From NCBI GenBank assembly GCA_026391235.1, contig JAPLDV010000739.1:1-12438 (forward strand): a DNA stretch of 12,438 bases, written 5' to 3'. The stretch's first letter is position 1; each line of letters begins with the position of its first letter. Both the position numbers and the translations under genes were made by a program. The stretch is from Bacteroidia bacterium. GTDB taxonomy: Bacteria > Bacteroidota > Bacteroidia > Bacteroidales > UBA12481. Under the pieces are notes generated by a model that worked only from the letters and a program-made list of their open reading frames with translations, was not told where the DNA came from and searched no databases. Positions 1 through 8,101 of this stretch are shown piece by piece.

Positions 1-584
1 GCACCTACCAGGCCCAAAAGGAATTTCACCTTCACCCGGCCGATATAGAGTAAAACAAGGCAAGTGGAGAACAAAATAAAGGCAGTTGAAAAATTTTCGG
101 GAAGAATTAAGCCGCAAACCAGGCCAATAACCAGCAGGACCGGTAAAAATCCTTTCTTGAAATCCTGAATTTCTGTCTGATTCCGGCTGAGAAAACGTGC
201 AACAAAAATAATCAGTGCTATTTTCGCGAAATCGGAGCTTTGAAAGGTTATGCCGGTACCGGGTATTCTTACCGACCGTCTGGCTTCATTCAGATGTACT
301 CCGAAAGCTAGGGTGTAGATCAGAAGTATTACAGCGACCACCAGAATTATATTGGCTAAACTGCTGTAATGTTTATACGGTACTTTATGGATGAAAAAAA
401 TAATCCCCCAACCTATAGCGAGGAAGCCGACATGCCGGACAATATGCAGGGTAACACTCCCGCCGTCACGATATGCCAGGGCTGCAACTGAACTGGCGAC
501 AGCGACCCCTGAATAGACAGTCAGGAATACCATCAGTACCCAGATCACACGATCGCCTTTAAACAGTTGCAGAATGTTGCGCAT
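1..584 (-). CDS. ftsW: FtsW-type SEDS peptidoglycan glycosyltransferase, N-terminal part (cut by window edge)
   Basis: The first 194 codons of a SEDS-family membrane protein; the C-terminal half lies beyond the left edge. SEDS proteins polymerise lipid II glycan strands, and FtsW does this at the division septum with its partner class B penicillin-binding protein. My translation begins MRNILQLFKGDRVIW. Hydrophobic segments lie at about residues 13-36, 48-65, 74-95, 117-132, 145-162 and 167-182. A family signature follows the third segment: NEARRSVRIPG, then FQSSDFAKIAL (residues 99-124), matching the NGARRW and FQPSEFAK blocks of SEDS proteins. LPENFSTA (161-168) corresponds to the usual QPDLGTA block. 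The ATG at 582-584 is the only good start; a strong ribosome-binding site is not visible. It is the eighth gene of the dcw operon, 28 nt after murD. FtsW rather than RodA is inferred from its position. Confidence 0.93.
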   Translation of the reverse strand, partial: MRNILQLFKGDRVIWVLMVFLTVYSGVAVASSVAALAYRDGGSVTLHIVRHVGFLAIGWGIIFFIHKVPYKHYSSLANIILVVAVILLIYTLAFGVHLNEARRSVRIPGTGITFQSSDFAKIALIIFVARFLSRNQTEIQDFKKGFLPVLLVIGLVCGLILPENFSTAFILFSTCLVLLYIGRVKVKFLLGLVG

Positions 585-612
585 TTCCGGTGAAATATTT
601 ACGATGAATGAA

Positions 613-1950
613 TCAGAGGTTACGAACGGCATCTTTAAATTGACGTCCGCGATCTTCATAATTTTCAAAAAGGTCAAAACTGGCGCAGCATGGGGAAAGC
701 AGCACAACATTCCCTTCTTCGGCCAGATAATAGGCAGTACGAACGGCTTCTTCCATGTTATCCGTATCCACCACGATATTGATCAGGTCATCAAACGATT
801 GGTGGATCCTGGAATTGTCTATCCCCAGGCAGACGATTGATTTAACCCTTTCCCGGACCAGCGCATGGAGAATCGAATAATCGTTACCCTTATCAATCCC
901 CCCAACAATCCATACAACCTTGACTTTCATCGATTCCAATGCATACCAGGTGGAATTGACATTGGTTGCCTTTGAATCATTAATGAATTCAATTCCGTGA
1001 ACCTTGATAACCGTTTCCAGGCGATGTTCAACACCCTGAAAGTCTGTCAGGCATTCACGGATTGAATCTTTTCGGATGTCAAGCACGCGCGATGCAATTC
1101 CGGATGCCATAGAGTTGTAGGCGTTGTGCTTTCCTTGCATTGAAAGATCAAATAGTGACATATTGAAAGGATTATTATTAATGACAATATTTATTTCATC
1201 GCCTTCCACCCAGGCGCCCGGGTTATAAACCTGATCGAATCCAAAGGGCAGTTTCTGCGGCAGGATCTGCCGTTTCGCAATTTCTTCCCGGATAACAGGG
1301 TCATCCCCACAAAAAATAAAGTGGTTTTCAGGCCTCATATTTTGGATGATCCGGAATTTACTATCCACATAATTCTGGAATTTATACTCGTACCTGTCGA
1401 GGTGATCCGGCGTAATATTCATCAAAACAGCGATATCCGCACGAAAATCATACATCCCGTCGAGCTGAAAACTCGATATCTCGAGAACGTAATAATCAAA
1501 ATCCTGTTCGGCCACCTGGCGGGCAAAGCTCTGGCCTATGTTGCCAGCCAATCCGACATTTAGACCAGCCTCTTTCAGAATGTGGTAGGTCATCAGGGAG
1601 GTGGTGGTTTTTCCATTGCTGCCGGTTATACAGATCAATTTTGCATCCGTGTACTTTGCTGCAAACTCTAATTCAGAGATGACCGGAATTCCTTTTTCGT
1701 GCAACAACCTGATCATTGGAGCTTTTTCAGGAATACCAGGACTTTTGATAACGAAATCGGCTTCGAGTAACCGGGATTCGGTATGCCCTCCTTCTTCAAA
1801 TTCAAAATCCATATCCGTCAGGGTCTGCCGATATTCCGGTTTAATCTTCCCTGCATCCGATACCAGAACGGAATATCCTGCTTTCCGGGCCAGGATTGCT
1901 GATCCCACCCCGCTTTCACCAGCACCCAATATGACGATCTTCTCTGCCAA
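613..1950 (-). CDS. murD: UDP-N-acetylmuramoyl-L-alanine--D-glutamate ligase
   Basis: Cytoplasmic ATP-dependent Mur ligase that adds D-glutamate to UDP-MurNAc-L-Ala. The 445 residues match the usual family length. Visible motifs in order: N-terminal Rossmann-like GAGESGVG (9-16) for UDP binding; ATP loop GSNGKTTT (110-117); ISSFQL (158-163); NITPDHLDRY (178-187); a lysine at 198 in the position of the carbamylated lysine of MurD; GKHNAYN (273-279); VEHRLE (307-312); NDSKATN (324-330); and the C-terminal SPCCASFD followed by YEDRGRQF. The gene starts 2 nt after the mraY stop, so the two are probably translationally coupled. The start codon is TTG (1948-1950); no in-frame ATG occurs before the conserved GAGESG block, so the non-ATG start seems real. 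It is intact, and murF is not beside it. Confidence 0.97.
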   Translation of the reverse strand: MAEKIVILGAGESGVGSAILARKAGYSVLVSDAGKIKPEYRQTLTDMDFEFEEGGHTESRLLEADFVIKSPGIPEKAPMIRLLHEKGIPVISELEFAAKYTDAKLICITGSNGKTTTSLMTYHILKEAGLNVGLAGNIGQSFARQVAEQDFDYYVLEISSFQLDGMYDFRADIAVLMNITPDHLDRYEYKFQNYVDSKFRIIQNMRPENHFIFCGDDPVIREEIAKRQILPQKLPFGFDQVYNPGAWVEGDEINIVINNNPFNMSLFDLSMQGKHNAYNSMASGIASRVLDIRKDSIRECLTDFQGVEHRLETVIKVHGIEFINDSKATNVNSTWYALESMKVKVVWIVGGIDKGNDYSILHALVRERVKSIVCLGIDNSRIHQSFDDLINIVVDTDNMEEAVRTAYYLAEEGNVVLLSPCCASFDLFENYEDRGRQFKDAVRNL

Positions 1951-1952
1951 GG

Positions 1953-3203
1953 CTATCTGATTTTCAGGGTGACTACTGTGATTACTGCGAGAAGAAGGCC
2001 GATAATCAGGAACCGGATAACAATCTTAGGTTCGGCATAACCTTTCTTCTGGAAATGATGATGCAGCGGTGCCATCAGGAAAATTCTCCTGCCTGTTCCA
2101 AAGCGTTTGCGGGTATACTTGAACCAGCCCACCTGCATCATCACGGAAATATTCTCGATAATAAATACCCCGCACAGGATCGGCACAAAAAGTTCTTTCC
2201 TGATGAGAACGGCAAAAACGGCGATAATTCCGCCAAGCGCCAGGCTGCCGGTATCTCCCATGAATACCTGGGCCGGGAAGGCATTGTACCACAAAAATCC
2301 AACCGTGGCGCCAATAAAGGCTGAAACAAATACGGCAAGCTCCCCCGAGTTGGGGATGTACATAATATTTAAATAGTGTGCCAGCTCGTAGTTACCCGAT
2401 AAAAATGCCAGTATTCCAAGCGTAGCACCGATAATAGCCGATGAACCCGTCGCCAGCCCATCTAATCCATCTGTAATATTGGCACCGTTACTGATAAAAG
2501 TAACAAGCAGGATCACAGCCAGAACGAAGATAACCCAGGTCCAGTTGCCAGCCTTTTCACCCATCCAGATAACCAGCCATTTGTAATTGAACTCATTGTT
2601 TTTTACAAAGGGGATCGTGGTGGTGGCACTTCTGCTTTTAACATACTTGTAAGTAATTCCATCCTGATTTCCCTTTTCGACAACACTATCTTTTGCTGTG
2701 ATATCAACCGTTTTGACCGGAATTTTATCACCGATAACCACATCCTGATGAAAATAGAGGGTAAGTCCTACGATTAAACCCAGACTAACCTGACCAACTA
2801 TCTTAAAGCTGGCGGCCAATCCGGCTTTATTTTTTTTGAATACTTTGATATAATCATCCAGAAAACCGATGAGCCCTAACCACACAGTTGTAATAAGCAT
2901 CAGAAAAATATAGATATTGTCCAGCCGGGCGAATAACAGCGTCGGTATCAGAATGGCAGCCAGTATGATGATCCCGCCCATAGTTGGTGTACCGGTTTTC
3001 TGCATCTGGCCGTTTAGGCCAAGATCCCTTACCGATTCGCCAACCTGTTTTTTATGCAGGTAATTTATAATGCGTTTCCCGAACAGCGTTGAAACAATCA
3101 GTGCGGTAATCAATGCCATTGCCGCCCGGAACGAGCTATACTGAAACAATCCAGCTCCCGGGATATCAAACTGATGCAGCCATTTAAAAAGTTCGTAGAA
3201 CAT
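1953..3203 (-). CDS. mraY: Phospho-N-acetylmuramoyl-pentapeptide-transferase
   Basis: Integral membrane enzyme that transfers phospho-MurNAc-pentapeptide from UDP to undecaprenyl phosphate, forming lipid I. At 416 residues it is longer than the roughly 360-residue E. coli protein. The difference is an insert at about residues 152-222, between membrane segments, which I associate with Bacteroidota MraY. Catalytic and binding motifs are intact: KTGTPTMGG (69-77), the aspartate pair in FLDDYIK (114-120), [12 protein letters not shown] (239-250), [12 protein letters not shown] (314-325) and the histidine block [10 protein letters not shown] (379-388). Around nine or ten hydrophobic segments are visible. 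The ATG at 3201-3203 lies 3 nt after the murE stop, and the stop is 2 nt before murD. In Proteobacteria murF usually lies between murE and mraY; here that junction holds only a heptanucleotide repeat array inside the end of murE. Confidence 0.97.
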   Translation of the reverse strand: MFYELFKWLHQFDIPGAGLFQYSSFRAAMALITALIVSTLFGKRIINYLHKKQVGESVRDLGLNGQMQKTGTPTMGGIIILAAILIPTLLFARLDNIYIFLMLITTVWLGLIGFLDDYIKVFKKNKAGLAASFKIVGQVSLGLIVGLTLYFHQDVVIGDKIPVKTVDITAKDSVVEKGNQDGITYKYVKSRSATTTIPFVKNNEFNYKWLVIWMGEKAGNWTWVIFVLAVILLVTFISNGANITDGLDGLATGSSAIIGATLGILAFLSGNYELAHYLNIMYIPNSGELAVFVSAFIGATVGFLWYNAFPAQVFMGDTGSLALGGIIAVFAVLIRKELFVPILCGVFIIENISVMMQVGWFKYTRKRFGTGRRIFLMAPLHHHFQKKGYAEPKIVIRFLIIGLLLAVITVVTLKIR

Positions 3204-3206
3204 AGT

Positions 3207-4730
3207 CTATAGGGTATCAGGTTTCAGGTTTCGGGTATCAGGGTTCGCGTCACGCGTCACGCGTTTCGCGTCACGGGTTTCGGTACTCAGGCGGCCAAGT
3301 TCCTCGCGGTCATCAAAGTGGTGTTTCACGCCGTTTATTTCCTGATATGTTTCATGGCCTTTGCCAGCTAAAAGAACAATATCGCCTTTGCCTGCCAATG
3401 CAACAGCGGTCTTAATCGCCTCATGCCGATTTATGATACTCAGTACTTTATATGCCGCTCCGGCAGGAACACCTTTCCGGATATCATCCAGAATTAATTC
3501 AGGATCCTCGGTTCTGGGATTATCTGAAGTAATGATCACCCGATCGCTCAACCGGCAGGCGACATCTGCCATCAAAGGGCGTTTACCGCGGTCACGGTCA
3601 CCCCCAGCACCAAATACTGTTATAATTTTAATATCCCTGGTTTTCAGTTCCCCGAGGGTTGTTAATACATTTTCGAGGGCATCCGGTGTATGGGCGTAAT
3701 CAACAATCCCGATTCTGTCATTACCTAAAAGAATTGTTTCCAAACGACCTTCAACGGGTTCGAGCTGACTCAGACGGGTCAGGATTTCTGATTTTTCCTG
3801 GCCGAGTAAAATTGCCGCACTGTATACAGCAAGCAGATTCGATACATTATATGTGCCTATAAAGCGGATCCAGACTTCCTGAGAATTGAAGGAAACCAGC
3901 ATCCCATCGGTATGCTGCTCGATCATCCGTCCTTCAAAATCAGCGGAGCCCCTGGTCGTGTAAGAATACTTTCGGGCTAAACAATTCTGTAACATAACCA
4001 TTCCATTCCGGTCCTCGGAATTGACAATTGCAAATGCCTGAGAATCAAGCTGGTCGAAAAATAACTTTTTGGCTTTTAGATAAGCCTGGAAATCAAGATG
4101 ATAATCAAGATGATCACGTGTGAGATTCGTGAATATGCCACCGGCAAATCTGACTCCCTCAACCCGGTGCTGATCCATGGCATGTGAGGAAATCTCAACA
4201 AAAACGTATAGACACCCGGCTTTAACCATTTCGGCCAGATGACGCTGGAAAGTTATGGCGTCAGGAGTGGTATGCGTGGCATCAGTTGAATCAAGATGAA
4301 CGCAAACACGAATCGTGGAAATGAGTCCTGATGGAAAGCCCAGATTTTCAAATAGCTTATACAGAAGTGTTGCAATCGTTGTTTTACCATTTGTTCCGGT
4401 AACTCCCACAACTTTCAGCAATTGCGACGGATGATCATAATAAGCCGAGGCCAGTTGCCCTATCGACCGGCTGGTATTTTCAACCCGGATGATTGTGGTG
4501 CTGCCTGTGTCAATGGATGGAGATTGCTCACATAAGATTGCTGCCGCACCTTTCTCAATAGCCTGCGCGATATAGCGATGGCCATCCGTATGGGTTCCCC
4601 GGATTGCAGCGAAAATCATTCCCGGGGCCACTTCCCTTGAATTAATTGTGAGTCCGGAGATCTGGACTTCAGGGTCACCGATGAGTTCAACTATCCTGAC
4701 ATTTCCCGTGAGTTCACTGAGCTTTTTCAT
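3207..4730 (-). CDS. murE: UDP-N-acetylmuramoyl-L-alanyl-D-glutamate--2,6-diaminopimelate ligase with repeat-encoded tail
   Basis: Cytoplasmic Mur ligase adding the third residue of the stem peptide. Motifs: SREVAPGMIFAAIRG near residues 31-45 (UMP-binding domain); ATP loop TGTNGKTT (111-118); TTPDA (154-158) and EISSHAMDQHRV (179-190); TRDHLDYH (204-211); carbamylated-lysine region LKAKK (218-222); VEGRLE (326-331); DYAHTPD (344-350); GAGGDRDRGKRP (375-386); and the substrate selector DNPR (403-406) with GKGHE (456-460). DNPR is the signature of meso-diaminopimelate rather than lysine ligases. The family usually ends soon after HHFDDRE (470-476). Here about 27 further residues (481-507) are encoded by a 7-bp tandem array and repeat every seven residues as TRDAKRV, TRDANPD and TRNLKPD. 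The catalytic domains look complete, so the tail is probably tolerated rather than disabling. The start ATG overlaps the transpeptidase stop by 4 nt (ATGA). Confidence 0.96.
   Translation of the reverse strand: MKKLSELTGNVRIVELIGDPEVQISGLTINSREVAPGMIFAAIRGTHTDGHRYIAQAIEKGAAAILCEQSPSIDTGSTTIIRVENTSRSIGQLASAYYDHPSQLLKVVGVTGTNGKTTIATLLYKLFENLGFPSGLISTIRVCVHLDSTDATHTTPDAITFQRHLAEMVKAGCLYVFVEISSHAMDQHRVEGVRFAGGIFTNLTRDHLDYHLDFQAYLKAKKLFFDQLDSQAFAIVNSEDRNGMVMLQNCLARKYSYTTRGSADFEGRMIEQHTDGMLVSFNSQEVWIRFIGTYNVSNLLAVYSAAILLGQEKSEILTRLSQLEPVEGRLETILLGNDRIGIVDYAHTPDALENVLTTLGELKTRDIKIITVFGAGGDRDRGKRPLMADVACRLSDRVIITSDNPRTEDPELILDDIRKGVPAGAAYKVLSIINRHEAIKTAVALAGKGDIVLLAGKGHETYQEINGVKHHFDDREELGRLSTETRDAKRVTRDANPDTRNLKPDTL
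3212..3288 (-). repeat. Degenerate heptanucleotide tandem array forming the murE 3' end
   Basis: Eleven consecutive 7-bp units can be marked off on the plus strand: gggtatc, aggtttc (twice), gggtatc, agggttc, gcgtcac (twice), gcgtttc, gcgtcac, gggtttc, ggtactc. Two unit types alternate, one AT-richer (aggtttc or gggtatc) and one CG-rich (gcgtcac). Seven is not a multiple of three, so each set of three units encodes seven residues, and the MurE tail repeats with a 7-residue period. The array ends 3 nt before the murE stop codon (3207-3209) and does not enter mraY. No spacers are present, so this is not a CRISPR array. Confidence 0.9.
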
Positions 4731-6868
4731 AGGACAGTGAGTTTAAATTCAATGATGCCTACCGAATCGCGTGATGTTCCCGCTGCCGGAGTCTGCGAGA
4801 TTATCCTTCCCGATCCTTTGATTTTAACCTTATAGCCCATGTTTTCCAGTACAGGAATCACATCTTTGAGGCCCATGCCAATAAAGCTTGGCAACAGTGA
4901 GTCATTTGTACTGACAGGTTCTGCATGCAGCCTGTCGCCATCCCGGACCACCTGGGCCCATGTATCAGCCGGGTTGCCGCCACTTACCGGAATCTTCAGG
5001 TTTTTCAGCAATTCTCTGGTATCTGACCAGTCGCCGGGGGAAACCATTGGAATCCTTTCAAGCGATGTATCCTTCGGGACTGTGAGATTTTTCTGCAGTT
5101 CGAGTTTCGTGGCATACACCTTATCGGAAATTGCTTTAAATACGGACCCGGAAACAATGGCTCCGTAATAGGTCCCCCCCGTCGGCTTTGAAACAACAAC
5201 AATACAGCTGTACTTCGGGTTATCGGCCGGAAAGTAGCCGACGAATGAAGCCCTGTAATCCTTTTTCCCCGTGTCGTTCTTGTATCCTTTTGCTCCCTGT
5301 GAAATTACAGCAGTACCGGTTTTCCCGGCAATCTGATAGAGGTCATTCTTCAGGTTGGTGGCCGTCCCATCATTCACGACACCTTCAAGCATGCGTTTCA
5401 CGATTGCCAGAGTTTCCTGTGAGCAGATGGAGGATTTCAATACTTCTGTTTTATAAGGCTTTACGGTCTGACTGTGAGACTTAAGGCATCTGACTAATCG
5501 CGGTTTGACCATTGTACCGTTATTGGCGATAGCGTTATAAAAAGTGAGTATCTGCAGTGGGGTCATTGCAATTTCATACCCGAAAGCCATCCAGGCGATT
5601 GTTGCCGCCGACCAATACTGGCTTCCAGGGGTCCTTATCCGCGAATCCTGGCCACCGTCGATTTCGAGGTTAAGCGGCTTATTGATTCCCATTCCGTACA
5701 GCCGTTCCAGAAAATGCTCCGGGTTTGAACCGTAATAATTATCGATTATCCGGGCCATCCCGATATTGGAAGATTTTTCAACTACCTGTTGAACAGTAAT
5801 CAACCCGAAACCACCCGTATGCGAATCCGTAATGGGTTGATTATGTAGTGTAAATTTGCCGTTAAATGTCTGTATGGTATCCGAAGGTTTAACAAATCCA
5901 TCCTCAAGAGCTGCCATTATAGCAGGAACCTTGAAGGTTGATCCCGGTTCGAGACATTCATTTATGGCATAATTCTTTATCTCGTAGTAGTTACTGTCCT
6001 TAGCCAGTCCGAGATTTGCCATGGCCAGAATTTCTCCGCTACTCACTTCCATCAATACTGCGCAACCATATTCAGCCTTATAGGCTACCAGGCATTCATG
6101 GAGCGCTGTTTCGGCGACATCCTGATAATTTACATCTAGGGTGGTGACAACATCGAGGCCATCAACCGGTTCAATCTCGTTTTCGGTATTGTAGGGCATC
6201 CAGGTGCCACCACCAATTCGCTCTTCCAATCGCCGGCCATCGGTACCTTTAAGGAAATAATCGAAAGAACCTTCTATACCCACTACAGGTTCACCCTCTC
6301 TAACATATCCTATGGTTCTCCTGGCCAGTAATTTATATGGGTTTTCACGTTTGCTTACCGGGCTGAGTATCAGTCCGCCTTTGTATTGACCCAGTTTAAA
6401 CAATGGCAGTGTTTGTACCATGCGGGCTTCGTCGAATGAAGCGTCCTTATGAAGCAAAACAAATTGTTTGCGTTCACTTCGGGCTTTCCGGATTATTTGA
6501 ATGTACTGGGCAGCCGATTTTTCGGGATACATCCCGCTTAAACCGGCAGCCAGGTCGGGCAGGTATTTGTCGAATAAGGTTTGATCCATCCCCGAGCTGT
6601 TTGGATCCATCGCCACATCGTACCGTGGCAGGGAGCTGGCCAGCGCACTTTCGTCTCGAGCCAGGATATTGCCGCGGCTTGACGGGATCGTCCGGTGCGT
6701 TTGGCTGACGGATTCAGCCTCAGCCCTCAGCATATCACCGCTAACCATCTGGATCCTTAATACCTGTCCCAGAATGGCAAGAGCAACTATAAAGGTTATG
6801 ATGTAAATCACTCCAAGCCTGGATAATATGGATTTCTTAATTTCCACCGGGTTATTCGTCCATGACAA
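4727..6868 (-). CDS. ftsI: FtsI/SpoVD-type penicillin-binding protein (septal D,D-transpeptidase) with PASTA tail
   Basis: Class B penicillin-binding protein that cross-links septal peptidoglycan, anchored in the inner membrane. Layout of the 713 residues: short cytoplasmic end, a membrane anchor at about 18-37, a PBP dimerisation domain (RGNILARDESALA, 65-77), then the transpeptidase with its three catalytic motifs: STFK (310-313, nucleophile serine 310), SSN (366-368) and KTGT (516-519). The C-terminal region from about 600 holds a degenerate and then a clearer PASTA-like domain (LLPSFIGMGLKDVIPVL, ending with QTPAAGT at 692-698), as in SpoVD and many Bacteroidota homologues. The start is uncertain: TTG (6866-6868) gives the reported protein, a GTG at 6845-6847 would remove seven residues, and no ATG precedes the membrane anchor. 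It overlaps the upstream ftsL-like gene by 17 nt and murE by 4 nt. Confidence 0.95.
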   Translation of the reverse strand: MSWTNNPVEIKKSILSRLGVIYIITFIVALAILGQVLRIQMVSGDMLRAEAESVSQTHRTIPSSRGNILARDESALASSLPRYDVAMDPNSSGMDQTLFDKYLPDLAAGLSGMYPEKSAAQYIQIIRKARSERKQFVLLHKDASFDEARMVQTLPLFKLGQYKGGLILSPVSKRENPYKLLARRTIGYVREGEPVVGIEGSFDYFLKGTDGRRLEERIGGGTWMPYNTENEIEPVDGLDVVTTLDVNYQDVAETALHECLVAYKAEYGCAVLMEVSSGEILAMANLGLAKDSNYYEIKNYAINECLEPGSTFKVPAIMAALEDGFVKPSDTIQTFNGKFTLHNQPITDSHTGGFGLITVQQVVEKSSNIGMARIIDNYYGSNPEHFLERLYGMGINKPLNLEIDGGQDSRIRTPGSQYWSAATIAWMAFGYEIAMTPLQILTFYNAIANNGTMVKPRLVRCLKSHSQTVKPYKTEVLKSSICSQETLAIVKRMLEGVVNDGTATNLKNDLYQIAGKTGTAVISQGAKGYKNDTGKKDYRASFVGYFPADNPKYSCIVVVSKPTGGTYYGAIVSGSVFKAISDKVYATKLELQKNLTVPKDTSLERIPMVSPGDWSDTRELLKNLKIPVSGGNPADTWAQVVRDGDRLHAEPVSTNDSLLPSFIGMGLKDVIPVLENMGYKVKIKGSGRIISQTPAAGTSRDSVGIIEFKLTVL

Positions 6869-7235
6869 TTTTATAGGGAGGTGTTTTGGCTTCCAGTAAT
6901 GGCAATCCCTGTTCGGTCACCATGCGGGTTACCTCTGATTGCTTGCTTAGCTCCTGGAGATCGAAAGCTACCGATACCGATTCGGCGCGCAGTTCATGAA
7001 CCCGTTTCTCCAGCGACATGATCTGGCTCATAACATTTTCACCCCGGTACTGATTGAAGATATATAAAAGGATGGCTGTTGTAATGAATAACAGAAAGGG
7101 TATCTGCCGGGTAACCACCTCCTTCGACAAAACATTACCACCCAGAAGGTCCTTAACGGAAAACTTAGAAGTTTCCTTAATCTCCTGCCGTGTAGGAATG
7201 AATTCCTTGTTCGATTTTTTATTCTTTTTAAACAT
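6852..7235 (-). CDS. ftsL: FtsL-like divisome protein
   Basis: Small bitopic membrane protein of 127 residues between rsmH and ftsI, the usual position of ftsL. The first 43 residues are basic and cytoplasmic (MFKKNKKSNK). One membrane segment lies at about 45-62 (QIPFLLFITTAILLYIF). The remainder is an amphipathic, probably coiled-coil stretch at about 66-105 (SLEKRVHELRAESVSVAFDLQ), which would lie in the periplasm. This is the architecture of FtsL, which scaffolds the FtsW-FtsI complex with FtsB and FtsQ. Sequence similarity to proteobacterial FtsL is not obvious, so the assignment rests on architecture, length and position; Bacteroidota have their own FtsL-like family with this form. The ATG (7233-7235) overlaps the rsmH stop by 8 nt, and the 3' end overlaps ftsI by 17 nt. 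Confidence 0.87.
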   Translation of the reverse strand: MFKKNKKSNKEFIPTRQEIKETSKFSVKDLLGGNVLSKEVVTRQIPFLLFITTAILLYIFNQYRGENVMSQIMSLEKRVHELRAESVSVAFDLQELSKQSEVTRMVTEQGLPLLEAKTPPYKIVMDE

Positions 7236-8101
7236 TAGCCTTAAATTCCGTTCTTTCTGCTATTCTGAGACGGGCACTTCTTGCCCTGCTGTTTCGTTCA
7301 ATTTCTTCAGGGTCCGGAACGATCACTTTCCGGTTGACTGATTTAAAGGGGGTCATCGTATTACCAAACAGATCAGTATGGATGACACCTTCCGGATTTC
7401 CTCCTTTGATATAATTCTTAACTAGCCGGTCTTCCAGTGAATGGTAGCTTATGATAACGAGCCTTCCGCCTGTTTTCAGATGGCTGGCAGTCTGTTCCAG
7501 CATTTCATGAAGCCATCAATTTGTTTTCCCTGTTTTTCGGGAAAAGCGGGCGCAGGCAATCTGCCAGCGAAAAAGTTGATTTAATTGGTTTTAAAACACG
7601 CGTTTCAACTATTCTCTGTGCTATCCGGTGGGCATTATCCAATTCACCATAGTCCCTGAAAATCTTCTTCAGGTACTGTTTATCCGACAAATGGAGAATA
7701 TCGGCAGCCGTTTGCTTCAGTCCGGGGCTCATCCGCATGTCGAGATCGGCGTCGGACCGGAAAGAAAAACCCCTTTCCGGGTTATCCAGATGTTCCGATG
7801 AAACACCCAGATCGGCCAGAATACCATCGATTCGCTCAAAACCCAGATATTTCAGGTAATTAGCAAAATAGCGGAAATTGTGCCGGACGAATCCGAAACG
7901 TTTATCGATGATTAACCGCCCTTCCACTGCCGGATCCTGATCAAATGCGATCAGTTTTCCGTTACGCAACTGCTTTAGGATTTCGCGGGAGTGTCCGCCG
8001 CCGCCATAGGTAAGATCTGCATAGATCCCATCAGGCCTGATGGCCAGTCCTGATACGCTCTCTTGAAGTAGTACAGGTATGTGGTAATCGATTGCAACCA
8101 T
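7228..8101 (-). pseudogene. rsmH: 16S rRNA (cytosine-1402-N4)-methyltransferase, broken by internal deletion and frameshift
   Basis: RsmH (MraW) methylates N4 of C1402 in 16S rRNA using S-adenosylmethionine. The gene is split into two open segments. The first (8101 to 7505, 198 residues) carries the SAM-binding LTYGGGGHSREIL (30-42), AFDQDP, ILADLGVSSEHLD and ERGFSFR. It then ends prematurely with KLMAS and TGA. The second (7503 to 7228, 91 residues) begins MLEQTASHLKTGGRL and contains ISYHSLEDRLVKN, the conserved C-terminal block. In intact homologues the two blocks are joined by a conserved stretch with an ALRIxVN core, which is absent from all frames here. About 16 codons are therefore missing, and the reading frame changes at the join. 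The two parts together, plus the gap, would give the usual length of about 300 residues. A recent deletion or an assembly error are both possible. The start ATG overlaps the mraZ stop as TAATG. Confidence 0.9.
7501..7520 (-). other. Deletion and frameshift junction in rsmH
   Basis: On the coding strand the upstream frame reads ATG GCT TCA TGA. The downstream frame reads CTT CAT GAA ATG CTG GAA through the same bases. Matching both sides to the family pattern (...LAQVFQALRIEVN...ALxEMLEQ) places the missing piece between GCT and CTT. The frame change requires a loss of 3n+2 bases; 16 missing codons fit a 50-nt loss with a GCT microhomology at the break. The stop codon of the first part (7505-7507) and an ATG (7501-7503) of the second part are one base apart, so restart of translation is physically possible. 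Confidence 0.75.

Noticed and set aside
574..840. Plus-strand open frames opposite murD, mraY, murE and ftsI, of which this is one example
   Set aside because: All lie antisense to clearly recognised genes and show no domain of their own.
7228..8101. Programmed frameshift in rsmH
   Set aside because: Conserved residues are missing at the join, so a simple ribosomal frame change would not restore the protein.
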